A DNA stretch of 64,000 nt from Methylotenera mobilis JLW8 (GCF_000023705.1 NC_012968.1:744001-808000), one strand, 5' to 3'; shown: positions 28,888-38,365, numbered from the stretch's first letter. Translations and numbers: made by a program. Notes: generated by a model not told the origin, from the sequence alone.

Positions 28888-30324
28888 TTAAGCGTGAGCA
28901 GCAACGGCAGGAATGGTCGCCGTAGCAGCTTTGCCATTGGTTGCTGTTTTAATAACGTTCCACAACATGATGGTCATGCCGCTGAGGTATAGTAGGCCGC
29001 CTAACATACGGATAATGTAGTAAGGGTGTTTAGCTTTTACTGATTCCACAAAGGTGTAAGTCAATGTGCCATCAGTGTTAATCGCACGCCACATTAAGCC
29101 TTCCATCACGCCAGAAATCCAAAGCGCTGCGATGTAAAGCACAATGCCTACAGTTGCCAGCCAGAAGTGCAATTCAATCGCCTTGATGCTGTGCATTTGT
29201 TTTTGACCAAACAGACGCGGCACCATGTAGTAGAGCGCACCCATAGAAACCAGACCAACCCAGCCTAAAGCACCTGAGTGCACGTGACCAACAGTCCAGT
29301 CTGTGTAGTGTGAAAGTGAGTTAACGGTTTTAATCGCCATCATTGGGCCTTCAAACGTACTCATACCGTAGAAAGACAATGAAACGATCAGGAAGCGCAA
29401 GATTGGGTCTGTGCGTAATTTGTGCCATGCGCCAGATAAAGTCATCATGCCGTTAATCATACCGCCCCAGCTTGGAGCTAATAAAATCAATGAGAATGCC
29501 ATGCCTAATGACTGTGTCCAGTCAGGTAGCGCGGTGTAATGTAGGTGGTGAGGACCTGCCCACATGTAAGTAAAAATCAATGCCCAGAAGTGCACGATAG
29601 ACAAGCTATATGAGTACACAGGACGGTCAGCTTGCTTAGGAATAAAGTAGTACATAATGCCCAAGAAACCAGCGGTTAAGAAGAAACCAACCGCGTTATG
29701 GCCATACCACCATTGCACCATTGCATCTTGTACGCCAGCGTATGCTGAGTATGATTTCATCCAGCTAGCAGGCATCGCCGCGCTGTTAACGATGTGCAAT
29801 AAAGCAACTGTCAGAATAAATGCGCCAAAGAACCAGTTGGCAACATAAATGTGCTTTACTTTACGTGTGCCGATAGTGCCAAAGAATACAATCGCGTAAG
29901 AAACCCAAACCACGGCGATCAGTAAGTCAATTGGCCACTCTAGCTCTGCGTATTCTTTACCTTGGGTGAAACCTAAAGGTAATGAAATTGCCGCCGCTAC
30001 GATTACCGCTTGCCAGCCCCAGAATGTAAATTTTGCCAATGATGGTAAAAATAGTGTGGTGTGGCAGGTTCTTTGCACAACATAGTATGAGGTGGCAAAT
30101 AAAGTACAGCCGCCAAATGCAAAAATAACTGCATTGGTGTGCAATGGGCGTAAACGTCCAAAGCTGGTCCAAGGTAAGCCCAGGTTAAGTTCAGGCCAAA
30201 CGAGTTGTGCGGCGATAATCACGCCTACCAACATGCCGACCACGCCCCAAACCACGGCCATGATAGAAAATTGCCGTACAACTGAATCGTTGTACGTGTT
30301 TGATTGCGAATGCGAGACTTGCAT
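28888..30324 (-). CDS. ccoN: cbb3-type cytochrome c oxidase subunit I
   Basis: Catalytic subunit carrying heme b, heme b3 and CuB; it reduces oxygen with high affinity and pumps protons. The 478 residues form about 12 membrane helices. Heme and CuB ligand regions are visible: [14 protein letters not shown] (low-spin heme His), [17 protein letters not shown] (CuB His), [13 protein letters not shown] (His pair) and [14 protein letters not shown] (heme His). It is first in the ccoNOQP-G-fixH cluster and has an FNR box upstream. Confidence 0.96.
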   Translation of the reverse strand: MQVSHSQSNTYNDSVVRQFSIMAVVWGVVGMLVGVIIAAQLVWPELNLGLPWTSFGRLRPLHTNAVIFAFGGCTLFATSYYVVQRTCHTTLFLPSLAKFTFWGWQAVIVAAAISLPLGFTQGKEYAELEWPIDLLIAVVWVSYAIVFFGTIGTRKVKHIYVANWFFGAFILTVALLHIVNSAAMPASWMKSYSAYAGVQDAMVQWWYGHNAVGFFLTAGFLGIMYYFIPKQADRPVYSYSLSIVHFWALIFTYMWAGPHHLHYTALPDWTQSLGMAFSLILLAPSWGGMINGMMTLSGAWHKLRTDPILRFLIVSLSFYGMSTFEGPMMAIKTVNSLSHYTDWTVGHVHSGALGWVGLVSMGALYYMVPRLFGQKQMHSIKAIELHFWLATVGIVLYIAALWISGVMEGLMWRAINTDGTLTYTFVESVKAKHPYYIIRMLGGLLYLSGMTIMLWNVIKTATNGKAATATIPAVAAHA

Positions 30325-30416
30325 TTAGTTCTCCCCCAAAGTGCTATAAAGTGCCATTAAATAATTTAGTGCTAGTTTTACACGTGGCATTTTGTCGCAG
30401 CTTGAGGCAATGGCAT

Positions 30417-30430
30417 TTGATGCAAATCAA
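30417..30430. promoter_or_regulatory. FNR-type operator upstream of ccoN
   Basis: TTGATGCAAATCAA, a perfect TTGAT-N4-ATCAA palindrome and identical in all 14 bases to the ompW site. It lies 92 bases upstream of the ccoN ATG on the minus strand, consistent with FNR activation of the high-affinity oxidase when oxygen falls. It could also influence the divergent binding-protein gene, whose likely start is 110 bases away. Confidence 0.9.
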
Positions 30431-30540
30431 ATGAGCGGTGATTGAGGCTGTTAAAAATGAACTATTTGTTCGGTAGATACATAGAAATACTGCGTTTTTG
30501 CATCTGCTTGAATCCTAATTTTTATAAATCAAGTAAACTG

Positions 30541-31998
30541 ATGCGCATGAGATTTTTGAATGTTTTATTGCTAATTTGCTTTTTGCAGCTTAGTGCTTGC
30601 GGGGTAGAAAGTAAGCATGAAAATGCCCAGCAGCCTATTCGATTTGCACTGTCGCAAGCACCATTGAGTTTAGATCCACGGGTGGCTACCGACGCCGCCT
30701 CTGAGCGTGTGTTGCGTTTGATTTATCAGCCGTTGGTGGATTTTGACCAGCACTATAAGCCCAATCCCAAGCTGGCAACCTGGCAGATGTTGAGTGCTAC
30801 GGAGTATCTCATCACGCTAAAATCTCCGCGAGCGCCGTTTCATAATCAGCTGCCGCTGAATGCTGCCGATGTAAAGGCAACGTATGATGCCATCACGCAG
30901 CTAGCTAATTCTCCACTCAGTGCCGAGTATGCCAATATTCAAAATATCGTAGTGCATGATGAAGACCATTTAACTTTTTACCTTAAGCAACCTGACCCAT
31001 ACTTTGCTGCCAAGTTGATCATTGGCATTATGCCCAAACCATTGTTGGAGCAACAGCATGATTTTGCACGGTTTCCGGTAGGCAATGGCCCGCTGGCGTT
31101 TGTTGAGAAAAGTAACAAATTGATGTTACGTAGAACGGCAGATGGGCAGCTAATTACATTAAGTGAAGTGAAAGACCCAACCGTACGCGTGTTGAAGTTG
31201 TTGCGTGGTGAAACCGATTTGTTGCAAGGTGAGCTACCAGCGGAATTGGTCAAGTACTTGCAAAGCAAGCCTGATGTCACGGTCAAAACCAGCGTAGGCG
31301 CTAATTACTCGTACCTGGGCTTAAACACGCAAGACCCCGTGTTACGCAATATTAAAGTGCGGCAAGCCATTGCCCATGCCATTGACCGCCCCGCATTGAT
31401 CGAGAAAGTGATGGTCAACCATACCCGTATTGCGGGTGCCATTTTGCCGCCTGAGCATTATGCCGGCAATGCTGACTTAGCCGCCTATGATTACAATCCA
31501 ACCTTAGCGCAACAGCTGCTACGTGAGTCGGGAGTTAGCTTGCCGCTCAAGCTGGTATACAAGACTTCTACCGATGCGCAACGGGTGCGCATTGCAACCA
31601 TCCTACAGGCACAGATGCGCCCCGCGGGCATAGAGCTGGAGATTCGCAGCCTGGATTGGGGTACGTTTTTTGAAGATGTGCAGCATGGTAACTTTCAGTT
31701 ATTTGGCCTTACTTGGGTGGGCATTAAAACGCCTGAGATTTACAGCAAGGTATTTGGCAGTGATAGCGTCCCACCTAATGGATTTAATCGTGGCAGATTT
31801 TCTGATCAGCAATTAGACAGCCTGCTAGAAAAAGAAGATTGGCAGGGCGCTACACAACGGATACATGAGCAGCTGCCGTATATTCCGTTATGGTATGAGG
31901 GGCAGTTTGCAGTGTTGAATAAAAAAATTAGCAACTACGCGCCAAAACCAGATGGTAATTGGGATGATTTGGCTACAATAAGCACCTATGCAGATTAA
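30541..31998 (+). CDS. Peptide ABC transporter substrate-binding lipoprotein
   Basis: Family 5 extracellular solute-binding protein (DppA/OppA/MppA group). From the chosen start the product has a signal peptide ending in the lipobox LSAC (Cys about 20). The mature 465 residues include SLDPRVATDAASERVLRLIY near the N terminus and VRQAIAHAIDRPALIEKV, both family signatures. An upstream ATG at 30442 would add 33 residues before the signal sequence. It heads an operon with a YkuD enzyme, two permeases and nagZ, so murein peptide uptake is the likely role, as with MppA; this is inference. Confidence 0.85.
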   Translation: MRMRFLNVLLLICFLQLSACGVESKHENAQQPIRFALSQAPLSLDPRVATDAASERVLRLIYQPLVDFDQHYKPNPKLATWQMLSATEYLITLKSPRAPFHNQLPLNAADVKATYDAITQLANSPLSAEYANIQNIVVHDEDHLTFYLKQPDPYFAAKLIIGIMPKPLLEQQHDFARFPVGNGPLAFVEKSNKLMLRRTADGQLITLSEVKDPTVRVLKLLRGETDLLQGELPAELVKYLQSKPDVTVKTSVGANYSYLGLNTQDPVLRNIKVRQAIAHAIDRPALIEKVMVNHTRIAGAILPPEHYAGNADLAAYDYNPTLAQQLLRESGVSLPLKLVYKTSTDAQRVRIATILQAQMRPAGIELEIRSLDWGTFFEDVQHGNFQLFGLTWVGIKTPEIYSKVFGSDSVPPNGFNRGRFSDQQLDSLLEKEDWQGATQRIHEQLPYIPLWYEGQFAVLNKKISNYAPKPDGNWDDLATISTYAD

Positions 31999-32467
31999 TA
32001 TTTCTATTTCGCAGCAGCGTTTGACGCTATTGGATGCGTCAGGCGCGGTAAAAGCCAGCTACACCATCTCTAGTGCGGCAAATGGCATAGGCTGCGAGAA
32101 AAATAGCGGTTGCACGCCAATTGGCGCCCATGTGATTCGCGCCAAGATTGGTGGTCAACAGCCCATTAATACCGTGTTTGTAGGGCGCAGACCAACCGGT
32201 GAAATCTGTACGCCTGCGTTGATGGCAGAGTTTCCTGACCGTGACTGGATACTGACGCGTATTTTGTGGCTATCCGGCCGTGAAGTGGGCAAAAATCGTT
32301 TGGGCAATGTAGACACCATGCAGCGCTATATTTATATCCACGGTACGCCAGATAGCGTGGCGCTAGGCACGCCAGATTCGCACGGCTGCATCCGTATGCG
32401 CAACGTAGATATCGTTGCGCTGTTCGATTTGGTTGAGGTTGGCACTACTGTGCTGATTACTGATTAA
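31988..32467 (+). CDS. YkuD-family enzyme without signal peptide
   Basis: A 159-residue single-domain L,D-transpeptidase-fold protein. The catalytic signature is IYIHGTPDS (His about 118) and SHGCIRM (Ser 131, His 132, Gly 133, Cys 134), fully intact. There is no signal peptide or membrane anchor: the chain starts directly with the first beta-strand. Most YkuD enzymes crosslink murein in the periplasm, whereas cytoplasmic relatives act as L,D-carboxypeptidases in peptidoglycan recycling. It overlaps the binding-protein gene by 11 bases and is in an operon with nagZ, so a cytoplasmic L,D-carboxypeptidase is the better guess. Confidence 0.82.
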   Translation: MQINISISQQRLTLLDASGAVKASYTISSAANGIGCEKNSGCTPIGAHVIRAKIGGQQPINTVFVGRRPTGEICTPALMAEFPDRDWILTRILWLSGREVGKNRLGNVDTMQRYIYIHGTPDSVALGTPDSHGCIRMRNVDIVALFDLVEVGTTVLITD

Positions 32468-32472
32468 TCCAC

Positions 32473-32562
32473 ATGTTGCGTAAATCAACCCCCGCAGGCC
32501 CAAAACCATTAGTGCCTCTACCACGCATGCCCCATTCTTACTGGGGTTACGAGAAGTCATGA
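32473..32562 (+). CDS. Candidate 29-residue leader ORF before dppB
   Basis: This short frame fills most of the gap between the YkuD gene and the permease gene. Its TGA overlaps the permease ATG (ATGA, 32559-32562), the classic sign of translational coupling. The peptide starts MLRKSTPAGPKP and ends SYWGYEKS, rich in Pro and basic residues, with no membrane segment. There is no strong ribosome site before its ATG, so expression is uncertain. It may be a real small protein or simply a translated leader. Confidence 0.35.
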   Translation: MLRKSTPAGPKPLVPLPRMPHSYWGYEKS

Positions 32563-33476
32563 TGGGTGTCATCCAACGTTTAACCAGTCTGTTGACGGTC
32601 ATTTTTGGCGTATTAGTACTCACCTTCTTGTTGATTCACCTAGTGCCGGGAGATCCCGTCGATGTCATGTTAGGTGAGTCTGCCAACGTGGCGGATCGCG
32701 CAGCCTTGCGTGCAGACTTAGGGCTGAATCAGCCCCTGATTCAGCAGTTTGGCCACTATGTGGTAAAGCTGATGCAAGGCGATTTTGGGCAGTCCATACA
32801 TACGCAAACGCCGATTACTGAGCTAATCAAAGCGCGCTATCCTGCCACCTTGAAGTTAGCACTGCTGTCTTTACTGATCGGTGTAGTGATAGGCGTGCCG
32901 CTGGGTGTGTTTGCGGCCCTCAAAGCGGGGCACTGGCAAGACTTTGTGGTCACTATCGTTTCTGTGCGCTTATCTGCGATGCCTGCCTTTTGGCTGGGGC
33001 CAGTGCTGATGCTGATTTTTGCAGTCTGGCTAGGCTGGCTGCCGGTGAGTGGTATGGATTCAGAAGCGTCCATTATATTGCCTGCCGTAACCTTGGGGTT
33101 TGGCTTAAGTGCGATTTTGACACGGATGACACGTACCAGTTTGCTTGAGGTGTTGAACGATGATTATATCCGCACCGCGCGCGCCAAAGGGCTAAGTGAG
33201 CAAACCGTGATTTTGCGTCATGCCTTACGCGCGGCTTTATTACCGATTATTACCATTGTCGGTTTGCAGATGGGCAGCCTGCTGGCGGGTACTGTGATTA
33301 CTGAAACTATCTTTAGTTGGGATGGCATTGGCCGCTTATTGGTGGAGAGTATAGAAAAGCGTGATTACCCCGTAACACAAGCTTGTGTGCTAATAGTTGC
33401 TTTAAGTTATGTGCTGGTGAACCTGTTTACCGACATTTTATATAGTCTGGCCGATCCTAGAGTGCGCCATGCGTAG
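32559..33476 (+). CDS. dppB: Dipeptide/oligopeptide ABC transporter permease, DppB type
   Basis: Inner-membrane permease of the DppB/OppB family, 305 residues with about six helices. The N terminus has LLIHLVPGDPVDVMLGESA (the DppB signature LVPGDP), and the coupling loop is DDYIRTARAKGLSEQTVILRHALRAALLP (about 200-228, cited by its EAA-like core ARAKGLSE). Two adjacent ATG codons may start it. With the next gene it forms the membrane pore for the binding protein upstream; no ATPase gene is present in the operon. The symbol is by family, not proven specificity. Confidence 0.85.
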   Translation: MMGVIQRLTSLLTVIFGVLVLTFLLIHLVPGDPVDVMLGESANVADRAALRADLGLNQPLIQQFGHYVVKLMQGDFGQSIHTQTPITELIKARYPATLKLALLSLLIGVVIGVPLGVFAALKAGHWQDFVVTIVSVRLSAMPAFWLGPVLMLIFAVWLGWLPVSGMDSEASIILPAVTLGFGLSAILTRMTRTSLLEVLNDDYIRTARAKGLSEQTVILRHALRAALLPIITIVGLQMGSLLAGTVITETIFSWDGIGRLLVESIEKRDYPVTQACVLIVALSYVLVNLFTDILYSLADPRVRHA

Positions 33477-33496
33477 TAAGCTTAGAAGTTAACGCG

Positions 33497-34288
33497 ATGA
33501 AATTTCTATCTTATTCTATTCTAGCGCTTTGGCTGCTTGCAGTGCTGGCAAACAACTTGCTGCAATTTGATGCCAATGCGATTGATCTTAATGTGATTTT
33601 GCAAGCGCCGACCACGCAGCATTGGTTCGGTGCCGATGATTTAGGCCGCGATATTTTTGCGCGGGTATTAAGCGGAGTTGAAGTGTCGCTGTGGGTGGCG
33701 CTGGTCGTCACCGTCGTGACCATGGCAATAGGCGTATTTGTCGGCTTGCTTGCTGGCTTTTATGGCGGTAGGCTAGATGCAATTTTGATGCAGATTACCG
33801 ATGTCTTTTTAGCGTTCCCCGGTATTTTATTGGCGATAGCTTTTGCAGCGGTGTTGGGGCCAGGCTTGGGCAATTTAATCTTGGCGCTGTGTTTAACTGG
33901 CTGGGTGAGTTATGCGCGGCTAACCCGTGGGCAAACCATGAGTTTGCGCCATCGCCAGCATGTGCAAGCGGCTGAGTCATTGGGGGCAGGGGTGCCGCGC
34001 TTGCTGTTTCGCCATATCTTGCCGTTATTAGCCTCAATTTTGGTGGTCGAAGCTACGTATAGTTTAGCCAGTGTGATGATTGCCGAGGCTAGCTTGTCGT
34101 TCTTAGGGCTGGGCATACAGGCACCGGATGCATCTTGGGGCGCGATGTTGCGAGATGCTGTACGTTATATGTTGATAGCACCACACTACGTGTTGATTGT
34201 AGGTGGCTGCTTGATGAGTTTGATTTTAGCGATTAATCTAGGCGGAGACTATCTACGTGACGCTTTAGATGTTAGAAAACCCGATTAA
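33497..34288 (+). CDS. dppC: Dipeptide/oligopeptide ABC transporter permease, DppC type
   Basis: Second permease subunit, 263 residues and about six helices. HWFGADDLGRDIFARVLSGVEVSLWVAL (about residues 42-69; key core GADDLGRDIFAR) is the DppC signature. The EAA loop lies in RHRQHVQAAESLGAGVPRLLFRHILP (core AAESLGA), and PDASWGAMLRDA is near the C terminus. It begins 20 bases after dppB and is followed by nagZ after 12 bases, so the four genes are one transcription unit. Confidence 0.86.
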   Translation: MKFLSYSILALWLLAVLANNLLQFDANAIDLNVILQAPTTQHWFGADDLGRDIFARVLSGVEVSLWVALVVTVVTMAIGVFVGLLAGFYGGRLDAILMQITDVFLAFPGILLAIAFAAVLGPGLGNLILALCLTGWVSYARLTRGQTMSLRHRQHVQAAESLGAGVPRLLFRHILPLLASILVVEATYSLASVMIAEASLSFLGLGIQAPDASWGAMLRDAVRYMLIAPHYVLIVGGCLMSLILAINLGGDYLRDALDVRKPD

Positions 34289-34300
34289 GAAAGAGATGGC

Positions 34301-35347
34301 ATGAGTTTAGGTCCAGTGATGTTAGATGTGGTCGGCACAGAGTTAACCGATGACGACATTAGGCGTTTAAAACACCCACTGGTGGGTGGCGTGATTCTAT
34401 TTAAGCGTAATTATGAAAATAATGCGCAGCTTAAAGCGCTGACTGCGAGTATCCACGCTGTGCGTCAGCCGCCATTGTTAATCGCCGTGGATCATGAAGG
34501 CGGCCGTGTGCAGCGTTTTAGAGAAGGTTTTACTAAAATTCCACCGATGCGTGAGTTTGGCAAAATCTGGGATAAAAATCCTAAAAAGGCGAAAGAGCTT
34601 GCAGTAGAAGCTGGCTGGATTTTAGCTGCAGAGCTTCGTGCGCATGGTGTGGATTTTAGCTTCACTCCCGTGTTGGATATGGATTATGGCGACAGCCTAG
34701 TGATTGGCGACCGTGCGTTTCATTTGAACCCACAGGCGATTAGCGACTTGGCTTTTGCACTGATGCAAGGCCTGAAAAAAGGTGGGATGTCAGCAGTAGG
34801 CAAGCATTTCCCTGGGCACGGTTTTGTTGTAGCTGACTCTCACGTGAGTATGCCGGTAGATGAGCGCGAGTTTGATCAAATTGCGCAGCACGACATGCAG
34901 CCGTTCCGCATGCTGATTGATGATGGCATCCAGGCGATCATGCCTGCACATGTGATTTACCCTAAAGTAGATAGTAAACCGGCTGGCTTTTCTCCACGCT
35001 GGTTACAGAAAATACTGCGTGAACGCTTGGGCTTTAACGGTGTCATTTTTAGTGATGATTTAAGCATGGAGGCTGCCACCGCAGGCGGTGATGTCACTGC
35101 CCGTGCCTTAGCTGCGCTAAATGCAGGGTGTGATATGGTACTACTATGCAATCAGCCTGCAATGGCTGATGAGCTGTTAGCTAACCTTAACTGGACGATT
35201 TCTGCACAAAGCCTGAGCCGCTTAGCGCGTATGCATGGGCATAAGCACCCATTAACGATGGATGCATTGCATGAAAGCGCAGACTTTGTGCGCGCACTAC
35301 ACCAAGTAGCGCAGGTGGGTATTGTAGAAGGCGAGTTGTTCGCTTAA
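34301..35347 (+). CDS. nagZ: Beta-N-acetylhexosaminidase NagZ
   Basis: Cytoplasmic glycoside hydrolase family 3 enzyme that removes GlcNAc from anhydro-muropeptides during cell-wall recycling. The 348-residue chain has the NagZ motif GKHFPGHGFVVADSHVSMP (KHFPGHG about 168-174), the nucleophile segment FSDDLSM (about 250-256) and VDHEGGRVQRF (about 63-73). No signal peptide is present, consistent with a cytosolic role. Its position behind a peptide importer and a YkuD enzyme is the strongest clue that this operon handles murein fragments. Confidence 0.95.
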   Translation: MSLGPVMLDVVGTELTDDDIRRLKHPLVGGVILFKRNYENNAQLKALTASIHAVRQPPLLIAVDHEGGRVQRFREGFTKIPPMREFGKIWDKNPKKAKELAVEAGWILAAELRAHGVDFSFTPVLDMDYGDSLVIGDRAFHLNPQAISDLAFALMQGLKKGGMSAVGKHFPGHGFVVADSHVSMPVDEREFDQIAQHDMQPFRMLIDDGIQAIMPAHVIYPKVDSKPAGFSPRWLQKILRERLGFNGVIFSDDLSMEAATAGGDVTARALAALNAGCDMVLLCNQPAMADELLANLNWTISAQSLSRLARMHGHKHPLTMDALHESADFVRALHQVAQVGIVEGELFA

Positions 35348-35421
35348 CAAAATCCTTGAAACTTAATGCGTAAATCGGTATCTTAGCCTCAGGTGTATTT
35401 TTAATTATAAGGAAATAAACA

Positions 35422-36111
35422 ATGTTAGATAACACTCCAGTATTAGGTCGTTCAGAATCGACCGAGTTAGCTACCAATCGAGTTCTGCGTAATACTTACG
35501 CGTTGTTGGGTCTGACCATGATCCCAACCGTGATTGGCGCATTTATTGGGATGAATATTAATTTCTCTATCGCTCAACAGCATCCATTCATATTCGCGAT
35601 TGGCGCAATGGCAGTTATGTACGGTTTGTTCACTGCGATTGCAGCTAACCGTAACAGCAGCTTGGGTGTGGTGCTTTTATTAGGCGTAACCTTCCTGTTG
35701 GGCATGTTACTTGGTCCTATCCTGCAACACGCGTTGCATTTAAGTAACGGCGCTCAAATTGTAGGTTTGGCTGCTGGTGGTACTGGCATTATCTTAATGA
35801 CATTGGCTGGTGTTGCTACTACCACTAAAAAAGACTTTAGCTTTATGGGCAAATTTTTAATGGTAGGTATTGTGTTGATGATCGTTGCTTCATTGGCGAA
35901 TATCTTCTTACAAATCCCAGCAATGGCACTTGCTATGTCTGCAATTGGCGTGATTCTGTTTTCTGGTTTTATCCTATACGACGTTAGCCGTATCGTTAAC
36001 GGTGGTGAAACCAACTACGTGATGGCGACATTAAGCCTGTACTTGAGCATTTATAACCTGTTTACCAGCTTGCTACAGTTGTTAATGGGCTTGATGGGTA
36101 GTGACGACTAA
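35422..36111 (+). CDS. Bax inhibitor-1/YccA family membrane protein
   Basis: A 229-residue protein with seven hydrophobic segments. The TMBIM-type features are seen: ALLGLTMIPTVIGAF early, GFILYDVSRIVNGGETNYVMATLSLYLSIYNLFTSLLQLL at the end (key DVSRI and SLYLSIYNLF). The family includes E. coli YccA, which interacts with the FtsH protease, and pH-sensitive calcium-leak channels such as BsYetJ. It has a good ribosome site (AAGGAAAT) and its own terminator, so it is monocistronic. Confidence 0.92.
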   Translation: MLDNTPVLGRSESTELATNRVLRNTYALLGLTMIPTVIGAFIGMNINFSIAQQHPFIFAIGAMAVMYGLFTAIAANRNSSLGVVLLLGVTFLLGMLLGPILQHALHLSNGAQIVGLAAGGTGIILMTLAGVATTTKKDFSFMGKFLMVGIVLMIVASLANIFLQIPAMALAMSAIGVILFSGFILYDVSRIVNGGETNYVMATLSLYLSIYNLFTSLLQLLMGLMGSDD

Positions 36112-36151
36112 CGACTAATTGTGATTGCATAATCACATAGGTTTAGATTTA

Positions 36152-36175
36152 AAAAAACCCGCTTCGGCGGGTTTT

Positions 36176-36177
<2 letters not shown>
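36152..36177. terminator. Bidirectional terminator, BI-1 gene / tadA
   Basis: Stem AAAAAACCCGC/GCGGGTTTTTT on the stable UUCG-type tetraloop (TTCG). It serves both the BI-1 gene and tadA, whose stop codon overlaps its right edge. A separate palindrome GTGATT-GCAT-AATCAC lies just to its left (36121-36136). Confidence 0.94.
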
Positions 36178-36694
<517 letters not shown>

Positions 36695-36728
36695 TTAGTC
36701 ATTGAGTGTGTTAGGCAGTTGCAGGCGT

Positions 36729-37196
36729 TTAGTCTTGCTGTTTTTGAGCCCAGCGCACCAGCACATAAACCAAACCTAAAACAAAAGCACCACCTACCCA
36801 TATTGCGATTTCTTCTGTGGTTGGCGAGGCATCCTGCACAGGCATCACGATGAGTTTACGCAAGAACAGTACGAGCACAACTTCAACAAAGGTTTCTACC
36901 TGAAGTTTACTGCCTTGCAGGTAGCGTATTTCTGCTGAGATAAGGGCAGAAATCGACCATAGCAGCATCAGTGTACCAAGCGCATGTAAAAAGCCATGTA
37001 CTAGGTTATGCGCATTGGCCGCGGCGTATACGTCTTTAAAAAACAGCCAGGTAAACATAATGACTGAGGTGGCGAGCGCCAAGCCAATAATGATATGGGC
37101 GAATCCGTTCAGCCATTGCATGGCTTTGATGGCAAAGCTGTTGATACGTGCGAAATTTCTAGGTAGTTGCTCTTGTGACATCCTAATGTCTTTCAT
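36729..37196 (-). CDS. psiE: PsiE-family membrane protein
   Basis: A 155-residue protein with four hydrophobic segments, matching the phosphate-starvation-inducible PsiE family. LHALGTLMLLWSISALISAEIRYL and VVLVLFLRKLIVMPVQD contain the conserved charged residues of the family. Function is not established in any organism. An ATG five codons further in (MSQEQ) may be the true start; the longer form overlaps the stop of the LysR gene by 4 bases, pointing to co-transcription with that regulator. Confidence 0.8.
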   Translation of the reverse strand: MKDIRMSQEQLPRNFARINSFAIKAMQWLNGFAHIIIGLALATSVIMFTWLFFKDVYAAANAHNLVHGFLHALGTLMLLWSISALISAEIRYLQGSKLQVETFVEVVLVLFLRKLIVMPVQDASPTTEEIAIWVGGAFVLGLVYVLVRWAQKQQD

Positions 37197-38107
37197 TGTG
37201 CTGGTGATAATAAAATATCATTTATGTCCAGTAATTGGAATTGTTTAATAAACCATTGTTGCGCCTTGCCGCCATCATTGCGCCAGGCGAGGAGGCCCAT
37301 TACCTCATGTTTTGGTTTTGCCACTTGCTTGATAATGAGCTGGCCTTTGCTGGCGTAATGCTCTGCAATCTTAGTGGGCATGTAGCCTGCACCTAACCCT
37401 GCAAGTTGTGCTTGTAGTTTGAAGTGCATGTTTGGCAAGGTCAGAACGTCTTGCCCAGATAAAATGCCCGCAGTTCTCGGCGGCAGGTTGCGCGAGCTAT
37501 CTGCAGAAGAAATAGCGCGGTGACGAATAATGTCCTCGTCCTGTAATGGGTCTGCAATCTTAGCTAATGGGTGGTGTGGGGCTACTGCATAACTAAACTC
37601 CACTAGCCCGATTGGTTTTGTCGTAAAACCGCTGACTGGTGGTGTATCGCCGGGGCAACCTAAAGTGATATCCGCTCGGCCGCTAATTAGCGCATCCCAG
37701 CCGCCACCAAATACCTCTTGAGTTAGCTTGATTCTGGTGCCGAAATTCTGGTTATAAAACTTATCTAGTATCGGGTAAATGCGGGTGATATCAAATAAAT
37801 CATTCACTGCAATGGTCAGCTCGGTTTCTACGCCTTTCGCCACACGTTTAACCCTTGATTCTAACTCGTTTGCGGCATTGAGTAGGTTGCGACCCTCCTT
37901 GAGTAGCTCTGCACCGGCTAAGGTCAGCTCTGCCCGGTGTCCGCTACGGTTAAAGAGCTGAACGTTTAAGTCTTCTTCCAGTTTTCTGACTGTGTAGGTG
38001 ATTGCAGAGGGGACGCGGAAGAGGGACTCCGCAGCGGCAGCAAAGCTACCTTTGCGTGCGATAGCATCTAATACTTCAAGTGACTCTAATGATAGCTTCG
38101 TAGACAT
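37193..38107 (-). CDS. LysR-family transcriptional regulator
   Basis: A 304-residue LysR regulator. The N-terminal winged helix-turn-helix is clear (LEVLDAIARKGSFAAAAESL, then RVPSAITYTVRKLEEDLNVQLFNR; core AITYTVRKLE). The remaining 210 residues form the effector-binding domain. It is divergent from yceI, an old-yellow-enzyme reductase and a nitroreductase, so it probably regulates them; it also leads into psiE. The effector cannot be inferred from the sequence. Confidence 0.88.
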   Translation of the reverse strand: MSTKLSLESLEVLDAIARKGSFAAAAESLFRVPSAITYTVRKLEEDLNVQLFNRSGHRAELTLAGAELLKEGRNLLNAANELESRVKRVAKGVETELTIAVNDLFDITRIYPILDKFYNQNFGTRIKLTQEVFGGGWDALISGRADITLGCPGDTPPVSGFTTKPIGLVEFSYAVAPHHPLAKIADPLQDEDIIRHRAISSADSSRNLPPRTAGILSGQDVLTLPNMHFKLQAQLAGLGAGYMPTKIAEHYASKGQLIIKQVAKPKHEVMGLLAWRNDGGKAQQWFIKQFQLLDINDILLSPAQ

Positions 38108-38162
38108 AATTGGTAGTCAATCTTAGTCAGATTATTTGAATAAAACATGCAAAATTATTAGC

Positions 38163-38212
38163 TATTAGTATAAAGATATTAGTAATAACATGCTGTTAAT
38201 TATTCAATTAAC
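38163..38212. promoter_or_regulatory. Candidate LysR operator region
   Basis: The 258-base divergent gap between the lysR-type gene and yceI is AT-rich. It contains two direct copies of TATTAGTA (38163-38170 and 38177-38184, 14 bases apart) and an inverted repeat GTTAAT-N6-ATTAAC (38195-38212). Either could be a LysR site; the second fits the short dyads expected of this family. No ORF lies here. Confidence 0.4.
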
Positions 38213-38365
38213 TTGAATATTCTTAAAAGTGCACAACATTAAGGTAGCGTTAATGTGAATCTTTAGGCTGAAATCAGGTCTGGGCTTAAGTGGTATTCAG
38301 TATCAATATAAAGTAGTTAGTGTAAGTATTGTAATAACAAACTAAGTTCAAAAAAGGGATGGCAT

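Noticed and set aside
28877-28937. Longer ccoO start giving 20 more residues
   Set aside because: It overlaps ccoN by about 50 bases and adds a non-conserved lead; the ATG at 28877 has a good ribosome site.
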